A stretch of DNA of 64,000 nucleotides, from assembly GCF_012911935.1 (NCBI RefSeq), contig NZ_JAAXLA010000004.1:1-64000 (forward strand). The letters are read 5' to 3'. A model generated the notes under the pieces. That model saw only the letters and a program-made list of their open reading frames with translations, searched no databases and was not told the origin of the DNA. The translations under genes and the position numbers were made by a program. Below are positions 16,758-25,183 of this stretch, one piece after another. The DNA is from Pseudonocardia acidicola (GTDB lineage Bacteria > Actinomycetota > Actinomycetes > Mycobacteriales > Pseudonocardiaceae). Each line of letters begins with the position of its first letter. The stretch's first letter is position 1.

Positions 16758-18077
16758 ATGCCCCCCGTGGCTTTCCCCGCGCCGACCGCCGCGTCCGGCG
16801 GCGACATCGCATCCGCCGACCCGCTGCGGTACCTGTTCGGCTACAACGCGAGGAGCACCGCACGCAGCCTGGCCGAGTTCACCCGGGCCGCAGGCACCGC
16901 CTGGGTCGACACCCTCACCCGGGCCGCAACTCCCCTCGAGGCGGCCACCCGCGGCCTGCTGTGGCTCACCGCGATGCGCGACCGGCGGGCGCCGGACTGG
17001 CACCTGCCCAACGACATCGTGCTCAGCACCCCGTTCGCCCACCTGCGCGACTTCACCGACGACGCCCATCGCGCCACCGACGTCGTCCCCACCCTGGTGC
17101 TGCCGCCCCAGGCCGGCCACTCGTCCACCGTCGTCGACTTCTCCCCCGCCCAGAGTCAGCTCGCCGTGATCAAGGCGGCCGGCCTGACCCGGCTGTACTC
17201 GCTGGAATGGCGGGCGGCGACCGCGGCCACCCGGCACGTCACCATCACCGACTACCTCGACGTCATCGACCGCTCGATCCGCCGGATGGGCGGGCGGGCC
17301 AACCTGGTGGGCAACTGCCAGGGCGGGTGGCTCGCCGCGATCTACGCGGCGCTGCACCCGGAGCGGGTGCACACCCTGACCCTGGCCGGCGCACCGATCG
17401 ACTTCCACGCAGGCGAGTCCGTGATCGCGGCGTCGACGATCGCGCTGACCAGGGCATTCGGCCTGGCCCCCTACCGGGCGCTGGTGGCGGTGGGCGGCGG
17501 GAACATGCCGGGCCGCGCGGTGCTGGGCAACTTCATCGGCATCCAGCCGCACTCGGAGATCGCCCGCCAACTGCAGCTGCTGGAGAACATCGACGACCCG
17601 GCGCACGTGGAGCGCTACCGGGTGTTCGAGGACTGGTTCAAGCACACCCAGGACATCCCCGGGAGCTTCTATCTGTGGCTCGTCGAGCACCTGTTCCGGC
17701 GCAACCAGCTGATCTCCGGCGATCTCGTGATCGACGGCCGCCGCGCCGACCTGGCCGCGATCACCTGCCCGCTGTTCCTGCTGGCGGGGTCGACCGACCA
17801 CATCACCCCGCCGGCCCAGCTGTTCGCCGCCGCGGACGCCGTCGGCACCCCGCGCGAGCAGATCACCCGGCGCACGGCCAACGGCGGGCACCTGGGCCTG
17901 TTCATGGGGCGGGACGCGCTGCGCGAGGACTGGCCGCCGCTGCTCGAGGCCGTCTACGAGCACTCGGTGCCACGGGCCGACCCGGCCGCGGGCGGGGCGG
18001 GAGCGGCCGAGCGCACGCTGGCCGCCGCGACCGCCGTCGCCGACCCGCGCGGCACCCGCCGGGTGCCGGCTCCCTGA
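16758..18077 (+). CDS. PhaC-like alpha/beta hydrolase (DUF3141/PHA synthase relative), copy 3
   Basis: A 439-residue alpha/beta protein with a cysteine nucleophile: LVGNCQGGW (Cys about 187), the Asp of GSTDHITPP and the His of NGGHLGLF. The Cys elbow and triad place it with PHA synthases and their DUF3141 relatives, but it is about 150 residues shorter than a true PhaC and lacks much of the N-terminal domain. It may hydrolyse or transfer PHA-type acyl groups rather than polymerise. ATG 16758 is preached by GGGAG; an in-frame TTG at 16716 is less likely. The C-terminal 40 residues are Ala/Gly rich. It is divergent from phaC copy 2 and upstream of the sigma factor. Confidence 0.75.
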   Translation: MPPVAFPAPTAASGGDIASADPLRYLFGYNARSTARSLAEFTRAAGTAWVDTLTRAATPLEAATRGLLWLTAMRDRRAPDWHLPNDIVLSTPFAHLRDFTDDAHRATDVVPTLVLPPQAGHSSTVVDFSPAQSQLAVIKAAGLTRLYSLEWRAATAATRHVTITDYLDVIDRSIRRMGGRANLVGNCQGGWLAAIYAALHPERVHTLTLAGAPIDFHAGESVIAASTIALTRAFGLAPYRALVAVGGGNMPGRAVLGNFIGIQPHSEIARQLQLLENIDDPAHVERYRVFEDWFKHTQDIPGSFYLWLVEHLFRRNQLISGDLVIDGRRADLAAITCPLFLLAGSTDHITPPAQLFAAADAVGTPREQITRRTANGGHLGLFMGRDALREDWPPLLEAVYEHSVPRADPAAGGAGAAERTLAAATAVADPRGTRRVPAP

Positions 18078-18134
18078 TCGATTCCGGGCGGGGAATGTGA
18101 TCCACGTTCACCCGCCCGGCGGATGCGCGCGGGC

Positions 18135-18161
18135 GGGAACGTTTACCGATGGCCGTGCGTT
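18135..18161 (+). promoter_or_regulatory. Stress-sigma (SigE/SigH-type) promoter of the sigma factor gene
   Basis: GGGAAC (18135-18140) followed after 18 bases by GTT (18159-18161, preceded by C) matches the GGAAC/T and CGTT boxes used by ECF sigma factors of the SigE/SigH/SigR group. It lies 73 bp upstream of the sigma factor ATG. In mycobacteria sigB is transcribed from such a promoter, so the architecture fits. The boxes are seen; use is inferred. Confidence 0.6.
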
Positions 18162-18233
18162 CAACCCTATGAGAGCCCCGGCGGGAGGCCGCCACCAGCG
18201 CCACCGCCCGGGTCCCGTAGGGGAGGAACGCAG

Positions 18234-19256
18234 ATGACAGCGCCGCAGACCATTCCCGGCCAGCGGACCGCGCCCGACGAGGCTGCAGCCGCCACTGCCG
18301 TCGAGTTGTCCGCCGAGGACCTCGACGCCCAGAGCCCGGCCGCCGACCTCGTGCGGGTCTACCTGAATGGTATCGGAAAGACCGCGCTGCTGACGGCAGC
18401 GCAGGAGGTCGAGCTCGCGAAGCGGATCGAGGCGGGCGTGTTCGCCAAGCACGTCCTCGACACCGCGCGCGAGGACGACACCCAGCTCGACAAGCAGTAC
18501 GCCGCCGATCTGCGGGCGATCGTCCGCGACGGCGAACGCGCCCGGAACCACCTGCTCGAGGCCAACCTGCGCCTGGTGGTGTCGCTCGCCAAGCGCTACA
18601 CCGGCCGTGGCATGCCGCTGCTGGACCTGATCCAGGAGGGCAACCTCGGGCTGATCCGCGCCGTGGAGAAGTTCGACTACGCCAAGGGCTTCAAGTTCTC
18701 CACGTACGCGACCTGGTGGATCCGCCAGGCCATCACCCGCGGCATGGCCGACCAGGCCCGTACCATCCGGCTGCCCGTGCACCTGGTGGAGCAGGTCAAC
18801 AAGCTGGCCCGGATCAAGCGGGACCTGCACCAGCGCCTGGGCCGCGAGGCCACTCACGAGGAGCTGGCCGAGGAGTCGGGCCTGGCCGTCGAGAAGATCG
18901 CCGACCTGCTCGACCACGCGCGCGACCCGGTGAGCCTGGACATGCCGGTGGGCTCGGAGGAGGAGGCCCCGCTCGGCGACTTCATCGAGGACGCCGAGGC
19001 CACCGACGCCGAGAACACGGTGATCTCGCACCTGCTGCACGACGACCTGCGCCGGGTGCTGGCCACCTTGGAGGACCGCGAGCAGTACGTGATCCGGATG
19101 CGCTACGGCCTGGACGACGGGCAGCCGCGCACGCTGGACCAGATCGGCCGCCGCTTCGGGCTGTCCCGTGAGCGCGTCCGGCAGATCGAGCGCGAGGTCA
19201 TGGCCAAGCTGCGCATCGGCGAGCGGGCCGACCGGCTCCGCGCCTACGCCAGCTGA
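18234..19256 (+). CDS. sigB: RNA polymerase sigma factor, group 1/2 (SigB-like)
   Basis: A 340-residue sigma-70 protein lacking the long acidic N-terminal region of the housekeeping SigA, so a SigB/HrdB-relative of group 2. Region 1.2 begins at [29 protein letters not shown]. Regions 2.2-2.4 are [20 protein letters not shown] and [16 protein letters not shown]. Region 3 is [13 protein letters not shown], and region 4.2 is the C-terminal [32 protein letters not shown] 18234 follows GGGGAGGAACGC. It probably directs general stress and stationary-phase transcription. A strong hairpin ends the gene. Confidence 0.93.
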   Translation: MTAPQTIPGQRTAPDEAAAATAVELSAEDLDAQSPAADLVRVYLNGIGKTALLTAAQEVELAKRIEAGVFAKHVLDTAREDDTQLDKQYAADLRAIVRDGERARNHLLEANLRLVVSLAKRYTGRGMPLLDLIQEGNLGLIRAVEKFDYAKGFKFSTYATWWIRQAITRGMADQARTIRLPVHLVEQVNKLARIKRDLHQRLGREATHEELAEESGLAVEKIADLLDHARDPVSLDMPVGSEEEAPLGDFIEDAEATDAENTVISHLLHDDLRRVLATLEDREQYVIRMRYGLDDGQPRTLDQIGRRFGLSRERVRQIEREVMAKLRIGERADRLRAYAS

Positions 19257-19304
19257 GCTGACCGACACGGCCGGTCCACCCCGCCCGGCCCGCCGGTGAC
19301 ATCA

Positions 19305-19354
19305 GGCCGGCGCCACCCGTGGGCTCCCCACGATCTCAACGGGTGGCGCCGGTC
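19305..19354. terminator. Bidirectional terminator between sigB and aldehyde dehydrogenase
   Basis: A perfect 14-bp stem (19307-19320 with 19339-19352, core GGCGCCACCCGT) around an 18-base loop, extendable by a G-U and a G-C pair. It sits between convergent genes, 51 bp after the sigma factor stop. It is the strongest hairpin noted in this part of the window. Confidence 0.75.
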
Positions 19355-19427
19355 CGATCATCTTCTCCGGAGTCCGGTCCCGACGACCGGCCCGACAGGC
19401 TCCCCGATCGGGCGAGCGGGTGTGACG

Positions 19428-20903
19428 TCAGCCGAGGGTGAACGGGTCCCGGGTGCCACCGGTCAGCTCGACCCACACCGACTTGTTCTCGGTGTACTCG
19501 TTGACGGCCTCGATGCCGTTCTCCCGGCCCAGCCCGCTGGCCCCGAACCCGCCGAACGGCACGCTGGGGGCGACGACCCGGTAGGCGTTGATCCACACCG
19601 TGCCGGCCCGCAACTTCGCCGCGACCCGGTGCGCCCGGTGCACGTCCTTCGTCCACACCGCTGCGGCCAGCCCGTACGGGGTGTCGTTGGCCAGCTTCAG
19701 CGCCCCGGCCTCCTCGGTGAACGTGTACGCCGAGAGCACCGGGCCGAAGATCTCCTCCTTGACCACGGTCGAGTCCGGGCCGACACCGGTGAGCACGGTC
19801 GGCTTCACGAAGTAGCCGCCCAGGCCCTCGTCGGCGGTGCCACCGTAGGCCACCGTGGCGCCCTCGGACTGTGCCGTCTGCAGGTAGCCGAGGACCTTTT
19901 CGTACTGCGGCCGGTTGGCCACCGGCCCCATCTCGGTCTCCGGGTCGTTCGGGTCGCCCAGCTTGATCTGCGCGGCCCGCTCCGCGACGAGCCGGACCAG
20001 CTCGTCGTGCACGCTCTCGTGCACGATCAGCCGGGACCCGGCCATGCAGGTCTGCCCGGTCGCGGCGAACACCCCGGCGACCAGCCCGTTCGCGGCGGCC
20101 TTGAGGTCGGCGTCGGGGAACACGATCTGCGGGGACTTCCCGCCCAGCTCCAGGGTGACCTTGTTGATGTTCTCCGCGGCCGCCTTGGCGACCGCCCGGC
20201 CGGTGGCCGTGGAGCCGGTGAACGCGACCTTGTCCACCCCGGGGTGGCCGGCCAGCGCGGCCCCGACCTCGCGGGACAGCCCGGACACGACGTTGACCAC
20301 CCCCGGCGGGAACCCGGCCTGCTCGATCAGCTCGGCGAACCCCAGCGTCGAGGCCGGCGAGTGCTCCGACGGCTTGATCACGAACGTGCAGCCGGCGGCC
20401 AGCGCGGGCGCCAGCTTCCAGGTCATCAGCAGCAGCGGCGAGTTCCACGGCGTGATCGCCGCGACCACACCGACCGGCTCCCGGCGGGTGTAGACGAGGT
20501 AGTTCGGGTTCGGCGACGGGATCTGCCGGCCCTCCAGCTTGTCGGCCAGGCCCGCGTAGTAGTGGTACCAGGCGCCCAGCCCGTTGAGCTGGCCGATCAT
20601 CTCCCGGTAGAGCTTGCCGGAGTCCTGCACCTCGAGCCGGGCCAGCCGCTCGGCGTTCTCGGTGACCAGATCACCCAGCCGGCGCAGCAGCGCGGCGCGG
20701 GCGAAGCCGGTCATCTCGCCCCACTCACCCTCCAGGGCCGCCCGGGCCGCGGCGACGGCGGCGTCGACGTCCTCCGGGCCACCGTCGGGCACCACCGCCC
20801 ACGGCTTGCCGGTGTAGGGGTTCTGCGACTCGAAGGTCTTCCCGGAGATCGCATCGACGGCCTTGCCGCCGATCAGCATCCGGAACTGCTCGAGATCAGC
20901 CAT
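19428..20903 (-). CDS. NAD(P)-dependent aldehyde dehydrogenase
   Basis: Oxidises an aldehyde to its acid; 491 residues, standard length. Catalytic Glu lies in TLELGGKSP and catalytic Cys in ATGQTCMAGSR. The cofactor-binding TPWNSPLLLMTWKLAPALAAG and VAFTGSTATG blocks are present, as is the C-terminal PFGGFGASGLGRENG. ATG 20903 has GAGGAGG upstream. It lies downstream of an AraC regulator and a flavin monooxygenase on the same strand, so it probably handles an aldehyde produced by that oxygenase. The substrate is not determinable from sequence. Confidence 0.92.
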   Translation of the reverse strand: MADLEQFRMLIGGKAVDAISGKTFESQNPYTGKPWAVVPDGGPEDVDAAVAAARAALEGEWGEMTGFARAALLRRLGDLVTENAERLARLEVQDSGKLYREMIGQLNGLGAWYHYYAGLADKLEGRQIPSPNPNYLVYTRREPVGVVAAITPWNSPLLLMTWKLAPALAAGCTFVIKPSEHSPASTLGFAELIEQAGFPPGVVNVVSGLSREVGAALAGHPGVDKVAFTGSTATGRAVAKAAAENINKVTLELGGKSPQIVFPDADLKAAANGLVAGVFAATGQTCMAGSRLIVHESVHDELVRLVAERAAQIKLGDPNDPETEMGPVANRPQYEKVLGYLQTAQSEGATVAYGGTADEGLGGYFVKPTVLTGVGPDSTVVKEEIFGPVLSAYTFTEEAGALKLANDTPYGLAAAVWTKDVHRAHRVAAKLRAGTVWINAYRVVAPSVPFGGFGASGLGRENGIEAVNEYTENKSVWVELTGGTRDPFTLG

Positions 20904-21028
20904 TGGTCCGTCCTCCTCGACTGCACACTCAGGCCTGCTCTGGCTGGTCACGCTACGAGTGCCGCCCACCCCGCGGCTATCCGTGTGCCGCATCGCGACA
21001 GCCGCCGCGCGCCGGCGTCCCGCCGGGT

Positions 21029-22027
21029 TCAGCCGGTGCAGCGGCGCACGGTGGCCGAGGGAAGCTCGCCGAAGCGCTTCCGGTACTGCTGGGCGAAGCG
21101 GCTGGGATGGAAGAACCCCCAGCGCATCGCCACGTCGGTGATCCGCACATCCGGGTCCCGGCCTCCGGTCAGCTCGGCGCGTACGTGGTCGAGCCGGATC
21201 CGCCGCAGGTAGGCCATCGGCGATTCGCCGAACGCCTGCTGGAACGACGCGTGCAGGGTGCGCACCGACATGCAGCCGACCCGGGCCAGCTCGCCGGGGG
21301 TCAGCGGGTCGTCGGCGTTGCTCTCCATGTACTCGACCACCGCCCGCAGCCGGCCGGGGCGGGCCGGCTCGACCGGGCGGTGCAGCTCGTCGGCCCACCG
21401 GTGGCCGACCGCGCTGAGCAGCTGGGTGAGCACGAACGCCTCCAGTTGCTCGCGGGCAAGCGGCATGTCGGCCAGCCCGCCGGGGCGGTCCAGTTCGGCG
21501 GCGAGGAACTCCACCGAGGCCAGCAGGCCGCGCCCGCGCGGAGTGGTCAGGTCGATCTGGAAGTCGAAGTCGACGACCTCGTGCACCGGCCGTCCCAGCA
21601 GGCCGCCGAGATGACATTCGAGCGCGGTGCGGGGGATCTTGAGGATGAGCTGCTCGGCGTCGGGGGTCCAACGGACCCGGTTGAGCTGGTCGGGCAGCAG
21701 CACCACACCGCTGGACCGCGCCGCCGTCTTGGCCCGTTTGCCGTCCTGCCGGTCGGCGTGTGTCCGGCCCCGGATGGTGAGGTTGACGTGATAGCAGTTC
21801 TCGGTGGCCGGCATGGACAGCCGGGTCGGAGCCCCGTAGGTCAGGAAGCCGAGGGTGAAGTTCCGGTCCTCGATCGCGTTGAGCACCATGCCCAGCCGGT
21901 CGCCGCTCCCGCCGCCGGCCCGGTCGGGGACCAGTTCGTGGGGCAGGTAGACGCGGGTCACCGCGTCCCGCGCCTGCTCCAGGTCTCCGGTCTCCAGCAC
22001 GGGGAACGAGCTGAGCGGAACGCTCAC
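21029..22027 (-). CDS. AraC-family transcriptional activator
   Basis: A 332-residue regulator. The N-terminal effector domain (about 1-205) is of the AraC-binding type seen with FeaR-like and aromatic catabolism regulators. The C-terminal domain holds two helix-turn-helix units (about 225-325), the first with GELARVGCMSVRTLHASFQQAFGESPMAYLRRIRL and the second with ITDVAMRWGFFHPSRFAQQYRKRFGE. It sits between the monooxygenase and aldehyde dehydrogenase genes and probably activates them in response to the substrate. GTG/ATG choice at 22027 gives the natural N-terminus. The ligand is unknown. Confidence 0.88.
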   Translation of the reverse strand: MSVPLSSFPVLETGDLEQARDAVTRVYLPHELVPDRAGGGSGDRLGMVLNAIEDRNFTLGFLTYGAPTRLSMPATENCYHVNLTIRGRTHADRQDGKRAKTAARSSGVVLLPDQLNRVRWTPDAEQLILKIPRTALECHLGGLLGRPVHEVVDFDFQIDLTTPRGRGLLASVEFLAAELDRPGGLADMPLAREQLEAFVLTQLLSAVGHRWADELHRPVEPARPGRLRAVVEYMESNADDPLTPGELARVGCMSVRTLHASFQQAFGESPMAYLRRIRLDHVRAELTGGRDPDVRITDVAMRWGFFHPSRFAQQYRKRFGELPSATVRRCTG

Positions 22028-22106
22028 CCGGCCACCTCCACCACGGCGTTGTGATGCACGGCTGACGGGACCGAACGATAGCCACCCGACGCCGCGGGTT
22101 GCAGCC

Positions 22107-23273
22107 TCAGTGCCGCAGACCGGCCTGCTTGAGCAGCGGCATCACGTTGGCGTCGAAGTACTTCATCTCCTCGTTGTAGTCGATCAATCCCATGATCATG
22201 CCCTCCATGCCGGCCGCGTGCAGCCGGCCGAGCTCCTCGGTGACCTGCTCCGGGGTGCCCACGATCGGGTAGCCCGCCCAGCCCGCGATGAAGCGCTCCT
22301 GGAACTGCTTGATCTGCTCGTTGAACGACTGCGACTGCATCCCGGCGATCTTCATGACGTTCTCCGCCGCGCCCCAGTCGCCCTTCTCGATCACGTTGTC
22401 GAAGGCCGCCTTGGCCTCCTTCTCGGTGTCCCGGCAGACGATCAGCCCGTAGGTCATGGTCGTGATCTCGCGCTGGTGGTCGTCGCGCGCCTTGGCCCGG
22501 ATCGTGTCGGTGTAGGCCTTCATCTCCTCCAGCGTCGTCAGCGACGCGAAGTTGATGTCCACGTTGCGGGCGGAGAACTCCACGCCCGCCTTCGAGTTGC
22601 CCGCGTTGATCAGGATCGGCCGCGGGGCCTGGTGCGGCTTGGGGTAGGACTCGACACCGGTGCAGGTGAAGAACTCGCCCCTGTGGTCGAACGAGCCCTC
22701 CTCGCTCCACAGCTTGAGCACCAGGTCGAGCCACTCCTGGCCGAAGACGTAGCGCTCGTCGTGCTCGCGCTGCGAGCCGTCGAACATCTCCATTTCGGGG
22801 GAGAACCAGCCCATCACCAGGTTCAGCCCGAACCGGCCGCCGGAGATGTGGTCGATCGTGGTCGCCGCCTTGGCCGCGACGATCGGGTGCATCGTCGGCA
22901 GGTGGGAGGTGGCGAAGATGCCGATCCGCTCGGTGGCCTGCGCGAGCCCGGCAGCCCAGGCATAGGTCTCGAAACAGGTGCCGTTGAAGTTCGTGGTGCC
23001 GCCGAAGCCACGCCACCGGGCGATCGGCACCAGCGCCTCGAAGCCGATGGCCTCGGCGGTGCGGGCCACCTGCAGGGTGTGTTCCCAGGTCGCCTTGTAG
23101 GTGCTCTCGGCGTGGCTCATGATCAGCCCGTAGGAGCAGTTCGTGCCGAACAGGCCCAGCTTCATCTTCTGGTCGTTGTAGAGCGGGTGGGTCTGCCGGC
23201 CGTCGACCAGCGGCCGGGACTCCTCCACCGGGCGCGGGGCCGTCGGATTCAACTCGAGCGCTGCCGCAGTCAT
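22107..23273 (-). CDS. LLM-class FMNH2-dependent monooxygenase (RutA/SfnG-like)
   Basis: A 388-residue bacterial luciferase-type monooxygenase that uses reduced FMN supplied by a separate reductase. The core resembles pyrimidine monooxygenase RutA and dimethylsulfone monooxygenase SfnG. Similar blocks are WRGFGGTTNF, TIDHISGGRFGLNLVMGW (flavin region) and GNSKAGVEFSARNVD. The first about 35 residues are an extra proline-rich tail. ATG 23273 has AGGAGGTGCC upstream. Two flavin reductase genes diverge from it at 23.5 kb, and aldehyde dehydrogenase plus AraC follow it. Likely substrates are a sulfone, sulfonate or N-heterocycle; the exact one is not readable. Confidence 0.87.
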   Translation of the reverse strand: MTAAALELNPTAPRPVEESRPLVDGRQTHPLYNDQKMKLGLFGTNCSYGLIMSHAESTYKATWEHTLQVARTAEAIGFEALVPIARWRGFGGTTNFNGTCFETYAWAAGLAQATERIGIFATSHLPTMHPIVAAKAATTIDHISGGRFGLNLVMGWFSPEMEMFDGSQREHDERYVFGQEWLDLVLKLWSEEGSFDHRGEFFTCTGVESYPKPHQAPRPILINAGNSKAGVEFSARNVDINFASLTTLEEMKAYTDTIRAKARDDHQREITTMTYGLIVCRDTEKEAKAAFDNVIEKGDWGAAENVMKIAGMQSQSFNEQIKQFQERFIAGWAGYPIVGTPEQVTEELGRLHAAGMEGMIMGLIDYNEEMKYFDANVMPLLKQAGLRH

Positions 23274-23424
23274 GGCACCTCCTCGTCGCCCCGCGCCGAC
23301 CTGCGGGGTTCCCGCGCGATGTGGCCTGTGCCACCCGCCTGCCGGGAGGAGACGGTAGGCAGGCCGGCGAAACGGATCTATCCGCCCAGCGCAGCCGGGC
23401 AGCCGCCGAGTGCAGACCCGCCGG

Positions 23425-23463
23425 CCGTTCCGCGCACCAGCAACCGGCTACTGCGCGGAACGG
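23425..23463. promoter_or_regulatory. Perfect 12-bp inverted repeat upstream of flavin reductase
   Basis: CCGTTCCGCGCA (23425-23436) and TGCGCGGAACGG (23452-23463) are exact inverted copies separated by 15 bases, ending 38 bp before the flavin reductase ATG. The position in a divergent control region suggests an operator. A hairpin acting in RNA is the alternative. A shorter CGGAT-CT-ATCCG repeat lies at 23373-23384. Confidence 0.5.
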
Positions 23464-23501
23464 ATGGTCAAGAACGCCGGACCGTGCCTAACCTGGCGTC
23501 C

Positions 23502-24044
23502 ATGTCTGGTTCCCCGTCGAGTGCCAGCGCGCCCCCCGGTCCGGTCGACCCGGCCGTCATGCGCGAGGTCCTGGGCCACTTCGTCTCCGGTGTCGTCGTG
23601 ATCACCGCGCACGGCCCCGACGGGCCGATCGGCTTCACCTGCCAGTCCTTCGCCTCGCTGTCGCTGGATCCGCCACTGGTCAGCTTCTCGCCGTCGCGCA
23701 CGTCGTCGACCTGGCCGAGGATCCGCGAGATCGGCACGTTCGCCATCAATGTGCTGGCCGAGGACCACGAGCACTACAGCGCCGGGTTCGCCCGCTCCGG
23801 CGTGGACAAGTTCGCCGGCGTGGACTGGACCCCGGCCCCGTCCGGGGCGCCCGTGCTGAACGGGGTCAGTGCCTGGATCGATGGCGCGCTGTGGAACGAG
23901 TACGACGGCGGCGACCACACCATCGTCGTGGCCCGCGTATCCGACCTCGGCGCCGACTCGGCCCGGCTGCCGCTGCTGTTCTACCGCGGCCGCTACGGCA
24001 TCACCGCGCCCGATGCCCTCGCCACCGAGGAGGAGAGCCGATGA
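23502..24044 (+). CDS. Flavin reductase (RutF/HpaC-like)
   Basis: A 180-residue flavin reductase domain protein that makes free FMNH2 from NAD(P)H for a partner oxygenase. The split-barrel core has FVSGVVVITAHG, GFTCQSFASLSLDPPLVSFSPS (flavin site) and FAINVLAEDHE, with the late RGRYGI typical of the family. ATG 23502 is preceded by no clear ribosome site, while CCTAAC lies a few bases upstream, so a very short leader is possible. It overlaps the next reductase gene by 4 bp and is divergent from the LLM monooxygenase, its probable client. Confidence 0.88.
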   Translation: MSGSPSSASAPPGPVDPAVMREVLGHFVSGVVVITAHGPDGPIGFTCQSFASLSLDPPLVSFSPSRTSSTWPRIREIGTFAINVLAEDHEHYSAGFARSGVDKFAGVDWTPAPSGAPVLNGVSAWIDGALWNEYDGGDHTIVVARVSDLGADSARLPLLFYRGRYGITAPDALATEEESR

Positions 24045-24583
24045 GCGTCGTGCTGGGGGTGGTCGGCGGGCCCGACCCGGGTGGCCGCACCAGCACCGCC
24101 GTCGCGGGCATCCTGGCCGGCGCCGAGGCGGCCGGAGCGACCACCTCGCTGATCGAGCTGAGCCAGGCCGAGCCGGCCGCCGTCACAGCGGCCCTCGAGG
24201 CCGCGGACGCCGTCGTGTTCGGCAGCCCGGTCTACCGCGCCACCTATACCGCCCTGCTCAAGGACCTGCTGGAGCGCACCGAGCGTGGCAAGTGGGGCGA
24301 GACCACCGCCCCGCTGCAGGGCAAGGCCGCGGCCACCGTGCTCACCGGCGCGAGCGGGCACCACTTCCTCGCGATGAACGACCTGCGCAACGTGCTGGCC
24401 GGGTTCTTCGCGATGCAGGTCCTCTCCCCCGGCCTGTACGTCGACCACTCCGGCTACGCCGACCGCTCCACCCTGACCGAGGACAGCGCCGCGCTGGCCG
24501 CCACCCACGGGGCCGCGCTGGTCGACCTGGCCACGGCGGTCCGCGGTTCGAAGGCACTGTCCGCGATCACCCCGCAGGTCTGA
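24041..24583 (+). CDS. NADPH-dependent FMN reductase (flavodoxin-like)
   Basis: A 180-residue flavodoxin-fold reductase (SsuE/ChrR-type). The FMN phosphate loop lies near VGGPDPGGRTSTAVAGIL and the second flavin contact in DAVVFGSPVYRATYTALLKDLLER. ATG 24041 overlaps the upstream flavin reductase stop, with GGAGAG as ribosome site. Having two unrelated flavin reductases in one two-gene operon is unusual. One may feed the RutA/SfnG-like enzyme here and the other another oxygenase. That division is inference. Confidence 0.88.
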   Translation: MSVVLGVVGGPDPGGRTSTAVAGILAGAEAAGATTSLIELSQAEPAAVTAALEAADAVVFGSPVYRATYTALLKDLLERTERGKWGETTAPLQGKAAATVLTGASGHHFLAMNDLRNVLAGFFAMQVLSPGLYVDHSGYADRSTLTEDSAALAATHGAALVDLATAVRGSKALSAITPQV

Positions 24584-24664
24584 CCCGGCAGGTCCGGGCG
24601 CGCCACCGCCGTTCGCGCCGCGGGGCCGAATCGCCGTCGGTGACCGGTTCTGCAGCATGGGCCG

Positions 24665-25183
24665 ATGCCGAGCGTCACGCTGAGCATCGGGCTGTTGGCG
24701 CCTCCATGGGCGGCGGTGCCACCACCGACCTACGGAGGAACCGAATCGGTCATCGACCAGTTGGCTCGCGGGCTCTCCGCCGCGGGGCACCAGGTCACGT
24801 TGTTCGCGACCGGCGACAGCACGGCCCCGGTGCCGACCGCCTACACGCGCGACGACGCGGCCGGCGATCAGATGGGCCGGACCCCGGTCGAGCTGCACCA
24901 CGTGATGCACGGGTACGAGGCGCTCGCCGGCTGCGACATCGTGCACGACCACACCCTGGCCGGCCCCGCCTGGGCTCTCGCCGGTGGCCACGACCGGGTG
25001 GTGACCACGTGCCACGGCCCGTTGGACGGCGATTTCCGGCAGATCTACCAGCGCTACGGCACGCGGCTGCCGGTCAGCGCGATCTCGAACGCGCAGGTGG
25101 CCCGCGCCCCGGACATCACGGTCTCCACCTCGCGAATGGTCGCCGACCATCTGGCCCTCTATGAGGATGTGGTGTGCCGATGA
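24665..25183 (+). CDS. Glycosyltransferase family 4 remnant with internal deletion
   Basis: A 172-residue protein. Residues 1 to about 152 are the N-terminal half of a GT-B glycosyltransferase (IGLLAPPWAAVPPPTYGGTE, CDIVHDHT, VVTTCHGP, VSAISNAQ). It then jumps straight to STSRMVADHLALYEDVV, which looks like the extreme C-terminus of the same family. About 180-200 residues holding the nucleotide-sugar domain are missing, but the frame is kept. It is probably inactive unless the acceptor domain has another role. It overlaps the downstream debranching-type gene by 4 bp. The junction is near 25111-25125. Confidence 0.75.
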   Translation: MPSVTLSIGLLAPPWAAVPPPTYGGTESVIDQLARGLSAAGHQVTLFATGDSTAPVPTAYTRDDAAGDQMGRTPVELHHVMHGYEALAGCDIVHDHTLAGPAWALAGGHDRVVTTCHGPLDGDFRQIYQRYGTRLPVSAISNAQVARAPDITVSTSRMVADHLALYEDVVCR

